A stretch of DNA of 38,166 bases from Pseudomonadota bacterium (lineage in GTDB: Bacteria > Pseudomonadota > Gammaproteobacteria > Burkholderiales > Burkholderiaceae_E). Positions 30,946 to 38,166 of this stretch are shown one piece after another. The translations under genes were made by a program, and so were the position numbers. The notes under the pieces are model-generated. The model was given only the letters and a program-made list of their open reading frames with translations, made no database searches and was not told the origin of the DNA. Position 1 is the first letter of the stretch; each line of letters starts with the position of its first letter. The stretch is from the NCBI GenBank assembly GCA_023389175.1, contig JAEWEW010000203.1, forward strand, positions 1 through 38,166, in the 5' to 3' direction.

Positions 30946-32368
30946 CGTCATCGTGATCGGCGGCGGCAACGCCGCGCTCTGCGCCGCGATCACGGCCCGC
31001 GAGGCCGGCGCGCGGGTGCTGATGCTGGAGGCCGCACCGCGCAGCTGGCGCGGCGGCAACTCGATGCACACCCGCAACCTGCGCTGCATGCACGAGGCGC
31101 CGCAGGACGTGCTCACGGAGGCCTATCCGGAAGACGAGTACTGGGAGGACCTGCGCAAGGTGACCGGCGGCATCACCGACGAGCCGCTCGCGCGCCTGGT
31201 GATCCGCGAATCGTCGCGCTGCCGCGACTGGATGCGCCACCAGGGCGTCGCCTTCCAGACGTCGCTCTCGGGCACGCTGCACCTCAGCCGCACCAACGCC
31301 TTCTTCCTCGGCGGTGGCAAGGCGCTACTCAACGCCTACTATCGCAGCGCCGAGCGGCTCGGGGTGGAGATCCGCTACGAGGCGCAGGTGTCGCGGATCG
31401 AGGTGGAGGCCGGCCTCTTCAAGGCCGTGTGGGTGGGCGAGGAGCGTGTACCGGCGCGGGCCTGCGTCGCCGCCGCCGGCGGCTTCGAGTCCAACCTCGA
31501 ATGGATGCGGGAAGCCTGGGGCCAGAACGCGGCCGGAGAATGGCCCGCCGACAACTTCCTCATCCGGGGCACGCGATTCAACACCGGGGTGGTGCTGCGC
31601 AGCCTGCTGGACGCCGGTGCCGACCGGATCGGCGACCCGACACAATCGCACTGCGTCGCGATCGACGCCCGCGCGCCGAAGTTCGACGGCGGCATCTGCA
31701 CCCGGGTGGACTGCGTGTCGCTCGGCATCATGGTGAACCGCGACGCGGAGCGCTTCTACGACGAGGGCGAGGACTTCTGGCCCAAGCGCTATGCGATCTG
31801 GGGCCGGTTGGTGGCGCAGCAGCCGGGGCAGATCGCGTTCTCGATCACCGACGCCAAGGCGATCGGCCGCTTCATGCCGCCGGTCTTTCCCGGCGAGAAG
31901 GCGGATACCATCGCCGAACTCGGCGAGCGGCTCGGCCTGCCGGTCGAGCGCTTCCAGGCCGAGGTGGCGCGCTACAACGCGGCCTGCGCGCCCGGGCGCT
32001 TCGACCATGCCATCCTCGACGGCAATGCCACCAGCGGGCTCGCGCCGCCCAAGAGCAACTGGGCGCTGCCGATCGATACGCCGCCCTTCTATGGCTATGC
32101 GCTGCGACCGGGCATCACCTTCACCTATCTCGGCGTTCGGGTCGACCGGGACGCCCGGGTGCAGTTCGATGGCGCGCCCAGCCCCAACCTGTTCGCCGCC
32201 GGCGAGCTGATGGCGGGCAACGTGCTCGGCAAGGGCTACCTCGCCGGCATCGGCATGACCATCGGCACGGTGTTCGGCCGGATCGCCGGTCGCAGTGCGG
32301 CTGCCGCCGCGGCGGCGCCCGCGGCAACCGTCCACGCCTCGGCACCGGCCGACGCCCTCGGCGCATGA
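30938..32368 (+). CDS. tcuA: TcuA-like FAD-dependent tricarballylate dehydrogenase
   Basis: Flavoprotein of 476 residues starting MHDVIVIGGGNAALCAAITA, which fixes the ATG at 30938. It carries EAAPRSWRGGNSMHTRNLRC near residue 32 and ends with LFAAGELMAGNVLGKGYLAG, both typical of TcuA. In Salmonella TcuA oxidises tricarballylate to cis-aconitate, with TcuB taking the electrons. The adjacent TcuB gene strongly supports this subfamily, though the substrate here need not be tricarballylate since the importer differs. A long Ala-rich tail (about 450-476) follows the domain. The start overlaps the previous flavoprotein by 8 bases and the stop overlaps tcuB by 4. Confidence 0.88.
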   Translation: MHDVIVIGGGNAALCAAITAREAGARVLMLEAAPRSWRGGNSMHTRNLRCMHEAPQDVLTEAYPEDEYWEDLRKVTGGITDEPLARLVIRESSRCRDWMRHQGVAFQTSLSGTLHLSRTNAFFLGGGKALLNAYYRSAERLGVEIRYEAQVSRIEVEAGLFKAVWVGEERVPARACVAAAGGFESNLEWMREAWGQNAAGEWPADNFLIRGTRFNTGVVLRSLLDAGADRIGDPTQSHCVAIDARAPKFDGGICTRVDCVSLGIMVNRDAERFYDEGEDFWPKRYAIWGRLVAQQPGQIAFSITDAKAIGRFMPPVFPGEKADTIAELGERLGLPVERFQAEVARYNAACAPGRFDHAILDGNATSGLAPPKSNWALPIDTPPFYGYALRPGITFTYLGVRVDRDARVQFDGAPSPNLFAAGELMAGNVLGKGYLAGIGMTIGTVFGRIAGRSAAAAAAAPAATVHASAPADALGA

Positions 32369-33498
32369 CCCGGCCGCTCGCGTCGCTTCTCTCCGCGGGC
32401 GAGGCCGAGGTCGCGCGCGTCATGACCATCTGCAATGCCTGCCGCTACTGCGAGGGATTCTGCGCGGTGTTCCCGGCGATGACGCGGCGCCTGGAGTTCC
32501 CGAAGGACGACGTCCACTACCTGGCCAACCTGTGCCACAACTGCGGCGCCTGCCTGCATGCCTGCCAGTACGCGCCACCGCACGAGTTCGCGGTGAACGT
32601 GCCGCGCGCGATGGCACGGGTGCGGCTGCAGACCTATACCGACTATGCCTGGCCGCCGGCCTTCGGCGGGCTCTACCGGCGCAACGCGCTTGCCGTCGCG
32701 CTTTCGCTCGCCGGCGGGCTCGCTGCCTTCCTGCTACTGGCGCTGCTCCTGAACGGAACGCTGGTGCAGCCGCCGCTCGCCGGCGATTTCTACGCGGTGT
32801 TCCCGCACAACCTGCTGGTCGGGCTCTTCGGCGTGGTGTTCCTGCTGGCGGTGCTCGCGCTCGGCATCGGCGTCACTCGCTTCTGGCGGCAATCGCCACC
32901 CGGCCCGGTGTCCGGCGCCGCGGCCGGCGAGGCCGCGGGTAATGCGCTCACCCTGCGCTACCTCGATGGCGGCAGCGATGGCCGCAGCCTCGGCTGCAAT
33001 GACGAGGACGACCGGCCGACGCAGCGACGCCGGATCTTCCACCAGGTCACCTTCTACGGCTTCCTGCTCTGCTTCGCGGCGACCTGCGTGGCCACGGTCT
33101 ACCACTACGCCTTCGGCTGGATCGCGCCGTATCCGGTGACCAGCCTGCCGGTCGTGCTCGGCACCCTGGGCGGCATCGGCCTGCTGGTGGGGCCGGTCGG
33201 GCTCATGCGCCTCAACCTGCGGCGCCATCCGGAGCACGGCGACCCGACCCAGCGCGGCATGGACCTCGGGTTCATTGCGCTGCTCTTCCTCACCAGCCTG
33301 AGCGGGCTGCTCCTCCTGCTCCTTCGCGACACCCGCGCGATGGCGCCGCTGCTCGCGATCCATCTCGGCATCGTGATGGCGTTCTTCCTCACCATGCCGT
33401 ACGGCAAGTTCGCGCACGGCGTCTATCGGGGAGCGGCATTGCTCAAATGGGCGGTGGAGCGGCGCCAGCCTGCCCGGCTCAAGCTCGGCGGCGACTAG
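32365..33498 (+). CDS. tcuB: TcuB-like iron-sulfur and membrane electron carrier
   Basis: 377 residues. Two ferredoxin-type clusters are clear: C23-x2-C26-x2-C29-x3-C33 (CNACRYCEGFC) and C57-x2-C60-x2-C63-x3-C67 (CHNCGACLHAC), followed by APPHEFAVNVP, a TcuB hallmark. The rest has about six hydrophobic helices, with His residues such as in VYHYAFGW and AIHLGIVMAFF that could bind haem. TcuB is known to re-oxidise TcuA's flavin and pass electrons to the membrane quinone pool. Last gene of the operon. A GGAGCC/GGCTCC hairpin overlaps the stop codon. Confidence 0.92.
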   Translation: MTRPLASLLSAGEAEVARVMTICNACRYCEGFCAVFPAMTRRLEFPKDDVHYLANLCHNCGACLHACQYAPPHEFAVNVPRAMARVRLQTYTDYAWPPAFGGLYRRNALAVALSLAGGLAAFLLLALLLNGTLVQPPLAGDFYAVFPHNLLVGLFGVVFLLAVLALGIGVTRFWRQSPPGPVSGAAAGEAAGNALTLRYLDGGSDGRSLGCNDEDDRPTQRRRIFHQVTFYGFLLCFAATCVATVYHYAFGWIAPYPVTSLPVVLGTLGGIGLLVGPVGLMRLNLRRHPEHGDPTQRGMDLGFIALLFLTSLSGLLLLLLRDTRAMAPLLAIHLGIVMAFFLTMPYGKFAHGVYRGAALLKWAVERRQPARLKLGGD

Positions 33499-33636
33499 GA
33501 GCCCAGGCTCCTGGCGGTCTGCCGGCCACTGGGGATACCCCCTTCGGGAGAGTGACCGGCATGCCGCCTGCCGGATGGCGCGGGCTGCGAGCATCGTCGA
33601 CGATAGCGCCTCGCACCCCTGCCAGCGAGGCACGCC

Positions 33637-33726
33637 ATGAAACTCGGAGAAGTGATCGTCGGACTGCTCGTGCTGGTCGCCGTCGCGTCCTACGGCTTCG
33701 TGGCCGCGATCACACTGGCGAAGTGA
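33637..33726 (+). CDS. 29-residue single-helix membrane peptide
   Basis: A short frame reads MKLGEVIVGLLVLVAVASYG, then FVAAITLAK and stop. Almost all of it is one hydrophobic helix with a Lys near each end, like many bacterial small membrane proteins. AGCGAGG lies about 7 bases before the ATG. The 3' end overlaps the 3' end of the opposite-strand kinase gene by 17 bases. No family is recognised. It could be a chance frame, but the ribosome site and clean helix favour a real gene. Confidence 0.5.
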   Translation: MKLGEVIVGLLVLVAVASYGFVAAITLAK

Positions 33727-35341
33727 AGCCGCGGCCGGCCGCGGCCGGATCGCGGTGCGCAGCGTCGGTGACTGCCGAATCGGAGCCTGCGGAGGCAGAG
33801 GCGGTGTGCAGGATGGCCTGGAGCATCTGCGGGCCCACCGGCTTCACCAGGTGCCGGTCGAACCCGGCCGCCGCGGATCGGAGCCGATCCTTGTCCTGGC
33901 CCCAACCGGTCAGTGCCACCACGTGGATGCCGTCGGCACGCGGAAGCTCGCGAATCCGGCGGGCGGCCTCGTAGCCGTCCATCTTCGGCATGCCGATGTC
34001 GAGGAAGACGATGTCGGGCGCCTGCGCCCGACAGGCCGCGATCGCCGTGACGCCGTCGTGGGCCACCCGGGTGCGTGCACCGAGCACCTGCAGCAATGCC
34101 GCCAGGCTCTCGGCCGCATCGACATTGTCATCCACCACCAGCACGTCCGGAATCGTGGTGCGCTCGGCTGGCGGTGCGGCGCTCGGCCGGTCGTTGGGCG
34201 GCACCGTTGCCGGAGCTTCGGCCGCGGGCAGGCGGATGGTGAAGCTGCTGCCGCTTCCGGGGCCGTCACTTGCAGCGCTCACCGAGCCGCCGTGCATCCG
34301 CACCAGGCTGCGCACCAGGGTGAGGCCGAGGCCGACCCCGCCAGGCGAGCGCGCCGAAGCCGCCTTGCCCTGCGCGAACATCTCGAAGACGGTCGGCAGC
34401 AGGGCCGGCTCGATGCCGATGCCGGAGTCGCTCACCCGCAGGACGACGTCGTCGTCCTGCCGCGCCGCCTCGAGCCTGATCAGCCCGCCCGGATCGGTGT
34501 ACTTGGCCGCGTTGTTGATGAGGTTGGAAAGCACCTGGGCCAGGCGGGTCGCGTCGGCATCCAGCCACACCGGTTCCTGCGGCATCACGATCTCGAGCCG
34601 GTGGCGGGCGGCTTCGATCAGCGGCTTGCTGGTCTCCACCGCCATCGCCACCACGTCGGCCAGATCGACGAGGGCTCGCCGCAGCTCGATGGTGCCGCGG
34701 GTGATCCGCGAGATCTCCAGGAGATCGTCAACCAGGCGCACCATCTGCGAGACCTGGCGACCCATCATGTCCGCCAGCCTGCCGGCATCCGGCACGTCGG
34801 TTGCAAGCCGCAGGAGCTCCACCGCATTGCGCAGCGGCGCCAACGGATTGCGCAGCTCGTGGGCGAGCATGGCGAGGAACTCGTCCTTGCGCTGATCGGC
34901 TTCCTTAAGCGACTGGAGCTGTGCCCGCGACTCGTACTGGCGGGCTCGCGCCCGCAGCGCCATGCTGGCGGCGCTGATCAGGGCGGCCACGCGGACCGGC
35001 CGCTCCAGGAGGATCACGTTGCCGAGCTTGCGCAGCGCCAGCGCGACCAGCGGGGAATCCGCGCCGGGACGGGTGAGCATGAGCACCGGAAGGTCCGACC
35101 AGACCGGCTGGCGGCCCACCACCGTGACAAGCAGATCGATGCGCTCGCCGATAGCCTCCTCGGCAACCAGCACCGCGGCGGCGCCCCGCTCGATCTCCTC
35201 GGCCAGCGCGCCAACGTTGTCGCACGCCTTGCACGGTATCCCGGCTGCGGCAAAGCGCTCCGCCGCGAGCATCGAATCCTTGCCGATCGGCGCCAGGATC
35301 AGCAGGCGTCCCTCGTCGGCGGCGGCAGGCGGCGTGGTCAC
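33710..35341 (-). CDS. Hybrid sensor histidine kinase with degenerate and true receiver domains
   Basis: 543 residues. An N-terminal receiver-like domain (about 10-125) has Glu at the phosphorylation position (VLVAEEAI) and Arg instead of the conserved Lys (LLERPVR), so it is probably not phosphorylated. After a helical linker comes HisKA with His161 in HELRNPLAPL, then the ATPase part: N-box LINNAAKYT, DSGIGI and GVGLGLTLV. A C-terminal receiver (about 398-515) has acidic Asp404/Asp405, phosphoacceptor Asp448 in FLDIGMPKMDG, Thr478 and Lys500. No membrane segment, so it senses a cytoplasmic signal. Its start overlaps the stop of the KaiC-like gene (4 bases), which makes that protein the obvious partner. 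Confidence 0.93.
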   Translation of the reverse strand: MTTPPAAADEGRLLILAPIGKDSMLAAERFAAAGIPCKACDNVGALAEEIERGAAAVLVAEEAIGERIDLLVTVVGRQPVWSDLPVLMLTRPGADSPLVALALRKLGNVILLERPVRVAALISAASMALRARARQYESRAQLQSLKEADQRKDEFLAMLAHELRNPLAPLRNAVELLRLATDVPDAGRLADMMGRQVSQMVRLVDDLLEISRITRGTIELRRALVDLADVVAMAVETSKPLIEAARHRLEIVMPQEPVWLDADATRLAQVLSNLINNAAKYTDPGGLIRLEAARQDDDVVLRVSDSGIGIEPALLPTVFEMFAQGKAASARSPGGVGLGLTLVRSLVRMHGGSVSAASDGPGSGSSFTIRLPAAEAPATVPPNDRPSAAPPAERTTIPDVLVVDDNVDAAESLAALLQVLGARTRVAHDGVTAIAACRAQAPDIVFLDIGMPKMDGYEAARRIRELPRADGIHVVALTGWGQDKDRLRSAAAGFDRHLVKPVGPQMLQAILHTASASAGSDSAVTDAAHRDPAAAGRGFTSPV

Positions 35342-36849
35342 CCCGGCGGCTTCCGTTGCGCATCGGCCATCGAATCGGCGGGCAGGGAGGTCGTCCGGGT
35401 CGGCACGCCGGTCAGCACGCCCGAGAAGCCCCGCAGCGGCCGGCCTACCCGCAGCCGGCCGCCGGCCAGGCTGAGCTCCCGGATGGTGCGCTCGAAGTCG
35501 CTGCCGCGCTTCTTGACCACCGAGATCGCCATGCGCACCTCGCCGTCATGCTCGAAATACCGCGTGAGCACCACGCTGTCGGCCAGGTAGCTCGCGTCCA
35601 CCTCCGTGCGCATGGCGCCGAAGAGGCCCGCCTGGGCGTTGATCAGGATGGTGGCCACCCCCTTCTGTCCGAGATAGCTCAGGATCTCGTGCAACTGGAC
35701 GACGAGGTAGTCTTCCTCGGGCATCGCGTGCAGATAGCCATTCAGGCTGTCGACCACCACGAGAGACACCCCGCGCTCCAGCACCGCCTGCCGGACCGAG
35801 TCGGCGAACTCCCCGGGGGAGAGCTCGGCCGGATCCACCTGGCGAATGTGGATGCGACCGGATTCGACATGCTCGTCCAGGGAGAGTCCCAGCGATCGCA
35901 TCCTCGCGAGCAGGGTCTGAGTGGCCTCGTCGAAGAGAAAGAGGGCGGCATGCTCGCCATTCTGGGCCACTGTCCGGGCGAACAGGGCGGCCAGCGTCGA
36001 CTTGGCGGTACCGGCCGCGCCGGTGATCAGGGTGCTCGATCCGCGCTCGATCCCGCCGCCCATCAGCGCATCCAGCTCGGCCACCCCCGAGGCGATCTGG
36101 CCCCCGTCGTGATTGGCGCGATGCTCCGCCGCGATCAGGCGCGGGTAGACCACGATCCCGCCACGGCGGATGTCGTAGTCGTGGTAGCCGCTTCGGAACT
36201 GCCTGCCGCGCAGCTTCAATACGCTCAGGCGACGCCGCTGGTTACCGTACGGCCGGGTATCCTGCTCCAGCAGCACCACCCCGTGGGCGATGCTTTGGGT
36301 GTGCAGGTCCGGCGCATCACCGGTGAGGTCGTCCAGCAGCAGCACCGTGCAGCGACGCCCCGCGAAGTAATGCTTCAGGGAAAGGATATGGCGGCGGTAG
36401 CGCAACGCGTCGCCGGCCAGCAGGCGCAACTCGGAAAGAGAATCCAGGACCAGGCGGGCCGGCTCGAGCCGTTCCACGTCCTCCCGGATCATGCGGATGG
36501 TTCCGCCCAGCTCCACCTCCGACGGATGGAAGACGGTGTACTGCGCATCCGGATCCATCGCGCCATCCCCGGCGACCAGCTCGCGCAGGTGGATGCCATC
36601 CAGGCTCCAGCCGTGGCTCGCTGCTACCGCCCGGATCTCCTCCTCGGTCTCCGAGAGCGTGGTGTAGACCACCGTTTCACCACGGCGCACGCCTTCGAGC
36701 AGGAACTGCAGGGCGAGGGTGGTCTTTCCGGAACCGGGGGTTCCTTCCAGCAGGTAGAGGCGCTCCGGCGTCAAGCCCCCGAGCAGCACCTCGTCGAGGC
36801 CTTCGGCGCCGGTACCGGCGAGTTCGTTGTCTTTGGGTCCTGTCGGCAT
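35338..36849 (-). CDS. Double-domain KaiC-like ATPase
   Basis: RecA-superfamily protein of 503 residues with two KaiC domains. Domain 1 has TGAEGLDEVLLGGL, Walker A GTPGSGKTT (36-44), acidic Glu67 in LSETEEE and Walker B Asp136 (LVLDSLSEL). Domain 2 has ASGVAELDALMGGG, Walker A GAAGTAKST (277-285, Ala before the Lys), acidic pair Asp307/Glu308 and Walker B Asp367 (VVVDSLNGY). There is no kaiA or kaiB in the window. KaiC-like proteins outside cyanobacteria often pair with kinases for signal transduction. The ATG at 36849 directly precedes conserved sequence; an in-frame upstream start at 36996 would add 49 low-complexity residues. Confidence 0.9.
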   Translation of the reverse strand: MPTGPKDNELAGTGAEGLDEVLLGGLTPERLYLLEGTPGSGKTTLALQFLLEGVRRGETVVYTTLSETEEEIRAVAASHGWSLDGIHLRELVAGDGAMDPDAQYTVFHPSEVELGGTIRMIREDVERLEPARLVLDSLSELRLLAGDALRYRRHILSLKHYFAGRRCTVLLLDDLTGDAPDLHTQSIAHGVVLLEQDTRPYGNQRRRLSVLKLRGRQFRSGYHDYDIRRGGIVVYPRLIAAEHRANHDGGQIASGVAELDALMGGGIERGSSTLITGAAGTAKSTLAALFARTVAQNGEHAALFLFDEATQTLLARMRSLGLSLDEHVESGRIHIRQVDPAELSPGEFADSVRQAVLERGVSLVVVDSLNGYLHAMPEEDYLVVQLHEILSYLGQKGVATILINAQAGLFGAMRTEVDASYLADSVVLTRYFEHDGEVRMAISVVKKRGSDFERTIRELSLAGGRLRVGRPLRGFSGVLTGVPTRTTSLPADSMADAQRKPPG

Positions 36850-37005
36850 GGCTCCCTGCGAGTCGCCCAGGACCGGTGGCAGGCCGGTGGCGGGTTGCCA
36901 CGGAAGCGCTGCCAACCGGGACGCGCACCCATGCGCGTCCGGGTCGCCGGCGACTATATCAGCGGGCCATGGAGCAGCAGGGAGCGTGCCCGCCAAAAAA
37001 AGAGA

Positions 37006-37398
37006 TCACGCCGGCAGGACGGCCGTCGCCTCGATCTCGACCTTGGCCCGGTCCTCCATCAGGGCACTCACCTCGACGGCGCTCATGGCGGCGTTGTAGG
37101 CGCCGATGATCTCGCGAAAGGCCGCGCCGATCGCCTTGCCGGCGGCGAGGTACTCGCGCTTGTCGGTCACGTACCAGGTGATGCGCACGATGTGCTCGGG
37201 CTTCCCGCCGGCCTCCGCCAGGACCGCCACCACGTTGGCCAGCGCCTGCCGGGTCTGCTCCACGATGTCATCGCTGTGGAAGCGGCCTTCGCTGTCCCAG
37301 CCGATCATGCCGGCGATGAACACCATCCGCCCGGAGGCGGCGACGCCATTGGCATAGCCCTTCGGGCGGGGCCAGCCAGGGGGCAAGAGAACCTGCAT
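37006..37398 (-). CDS. RidA/YjgF-family protein without the RidA arginine
   Basis: 130 residues with the family core AASGRMVFIAGMIGWDSEG, the QTRQALANVVAVLAEAG helix and the end VEIEATAVLPA. In true RidA an Arg (E. coli Arg105, in PARSCVEV) binds the enamine/imine substrate; the matching place reads AAMSAVEV, so Arg is replaced by Met. It is thus likely one of the Rid groups that do not act as general imine deaminases. The ribosome site AGGAG overlaps the stop codon of the MarR gene. In such operons Rid proteins often assist a catabolic step. Confidence 0.92.
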   Translation of the reverse strand: MQVLLPPGWPRPKGYANGVAASGRMVFIAGMIGWDSEGRFHSDDIVEQTRQALANVVAVLAEAGGKPEHIVRITWYVTDKREYLAAGKAIGAAFREIIGAYNAAMSAVEVSALMEDRAKVEIEATAVLPA

Positions 37399-37408
37399 GC
37401 GATAGCTC

Positions 37409-37933
37409 CTAGGATTGCTTGGATTGGCCGAGCAGCTGGACGCGAAGCGCGCCCAGCGACCGGTAGAGTTGCTGCACCGTATCCGGCGCCAGGCCGCCGA
37501 TCAGCTCGCGGATCCACCGCTCGTGCTCCCGCGCCATCTCCTCGAATGCCTGCCGCCCGTGCGCCGTCAGCCGCACCAGCGAGGAGCGGCGATCCTGCGC
37601 GTCCTGCTCGCGCTTCACCAACCCGTCGCGCTCCAGCTCGTCGGTGAGCCCGGTCACGTTGCCGCCGGTGACCATGAGGGAGCGCGACAGGGCTTTCATC
37701 CGCAGCCCCTCGGGATGGCGATAGAGTTGCGACATGTAGTCGAAGCGCGCCAGCGAGATGCCGAAGCGCTGTCTGAGTCGCCGTCGCACCTCGGTCTCGA
37801 GCTGGGTCGTACAGGCGAGCAGGCGCAGCCAGAGCTTGAGCGAGGCATGGTCATCCAGCCGGGCCCGCGATTCGTGGCCGAGCTCCTGCGCCTGGTGCAG
37901 CAGGGCGAGCGTCGGATCCTGGGGCACGCTCAT
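37409..37933 (-). CDS. MarR-family transcriptional regulator
   Basis: 174 residues with the MarR winged helix: FDYMSQLYRHPEGLRMKALS, MVTGGNVTGLTDELERDGLV (recognition helix) and the wing DAQDRRSSLVRLT. Long helices at both ends serve dimerisation. MarR proteins of catabolic operons are usually repressors released by an aromatic acid or its CoA ester. It lies between an SDR gene (28 bases upstream) and RidA (10 bases downstream) and probably controls that operon. Confidence 0.93.
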   Translation of the reverse strand: MSVPQDPTLALLHQAQELGHESRARLDDHASLKLWLRLLACTTQLETEVRRRLRQRFGISLARFDYMSQLYRHPEGLRMKALSRSLMVTGGNVTGLTDELERDGLVKREQDAQDRRSSLVRLTAHGRQAFEEMAREHERWIRELIGGLAPDTVQQLYRSLGALRVQLLGQSKQS

Positions 37934-37961
37934 CGTCGGCCCGCCTGCCCGGAGCCGGGGC

Positions 37962-38166
37962 TCACGCCATCACCTCGCCACCCGACACCGAGATGCACTG
38001 GCCGGTGATGGCCGACGCGCCGGGTCCGCAGAGCCAGCGGACCGCATCGGCCACCTCCGCCGGCTGGAGGATCCGCCCCTGGGGATTGACCTGGGCGAAG
38101 CTCGCGCGGGCCTCGTCGGCCGACCGGCCCGTCTTTGCGACCACGTTGTCGATGCTCTCGCGCAGG
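37962..38166 (-). CDS. SDR-family dehydrogenase, C-terminal part only
   Basis: Only the last 67 or so residues are in the window; the gene continues past the right edge. The visible end, with NPQGRILQPAEVADAVRWLC and ITGQCISVSGGEVMA, is the classical C-terminus of FabG- or hydroxyacyl-CoA-dehydrogenase-like SDRs. It is upstream of marR in the same operon. From memory, SDR, MarR and RidA genes occur together in aminobenzoyl-CoA degradation clusters of Burkholderiales. Genes beyond the window would be needed to support that here. Confidence 0.85.
   Translation of the reverse strand, partial: LRESIDNVVAKTGRSADEARASFAQVNPQGRILQPAEVADAVRWLCGPGASAITGQCISVSGGEVMA

Overview
This is a high-GC chromosomal segment that reads as a betaproteobacterium, most likely Burkholderiales. 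Three things support this. The order tRNA-Val, thrS, infC, rpmI, rplT, pheS, pheT, ihfA, merR-type gene, tRNA-Pro is the classic core locus of that class. A Bug/TctC-type periplasmic binding protein sits in a LysR-controlled catabolic cluster. The codon use is strongly G/C-ending. I cannot name the genus.

Layout: (1) 1-9972 is conserved core: the 3' end of a DUF1631 gene, tRNA-Val(GAC), the translation operon thrS to pheT, ihfA with a MerR-type regulator in 4-bp overlap, tRNA-Pro(GGG) and an intrinsic terminator. infC starts with ATC, and structured leaders precede rpmI and pheS. (2) 9973 to about 12.75 kb is a lower-GC accessory segment inserted directly behind tRNA-Pro. It has paired 11-bp repeats resembling integrase arm sites, a PD-(D/E)XK-like gene (DUF6998 type), a frameshifted uracil-DNA-glycosylase-like gene and a MipA/OmpV outer-membrane protein. 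No integrase remains. (3) 13.0-17.9 kb is a one-direction catabolic cluster: a LysR regulator that seems to start at ATC, a type-B carboxylesterase, a Bug solute-binding protein and an enolase-superfamily enzyme. (4) 17.9-18.7 kb holds an unknown two-helix membrane protein on the minus strand. (5) 18.9-33.5 kb is a second, larger catabolic locus. A divergent LysR gene and two T-N11-A boxes face an operon for a branched-chain-type ABC importer (binding protein, LivH, and one 841-residue LivM-LivG-LivF fusion), a cupin, an aldehyde dehydrogenase, a ThDP enzyme, an SDR, an FAD dehydrogenase and a TcuA/TcuB pair. Most joints are overlaps or very short gaps. (6) 33.6-36.9 kb has a 29-residue membrane peptide and a convergent minus-strand operon of a double-domain KaiC-like ATPase and a hybrid histidine kinase. 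(7) 37.0-38.2 kb is a minus-strand operon of an SDR (cut by the window edge), MarR and RidA genes.

Functionally, the 18.9-33.5 kb locus can be read as uptake plus oxidation of an unidentified organic acid. The importer brings it in, TcuA and the second flavoprotein would desaturate or oxidise it, TcuB would pass electrons to the membrane, and the SDR, ThDP enzyme and aldehyde dehydrogenase would carry out oxidation, C-C cleavage and aldehyde removal. The substrate is not evident from sequence. The most novel-looking items are this locus with its triple transporter fusion, the tRNA-Pro island with its two nucleic-acid-processing-like genes, and the KaiC/hybrid-kinase operon.
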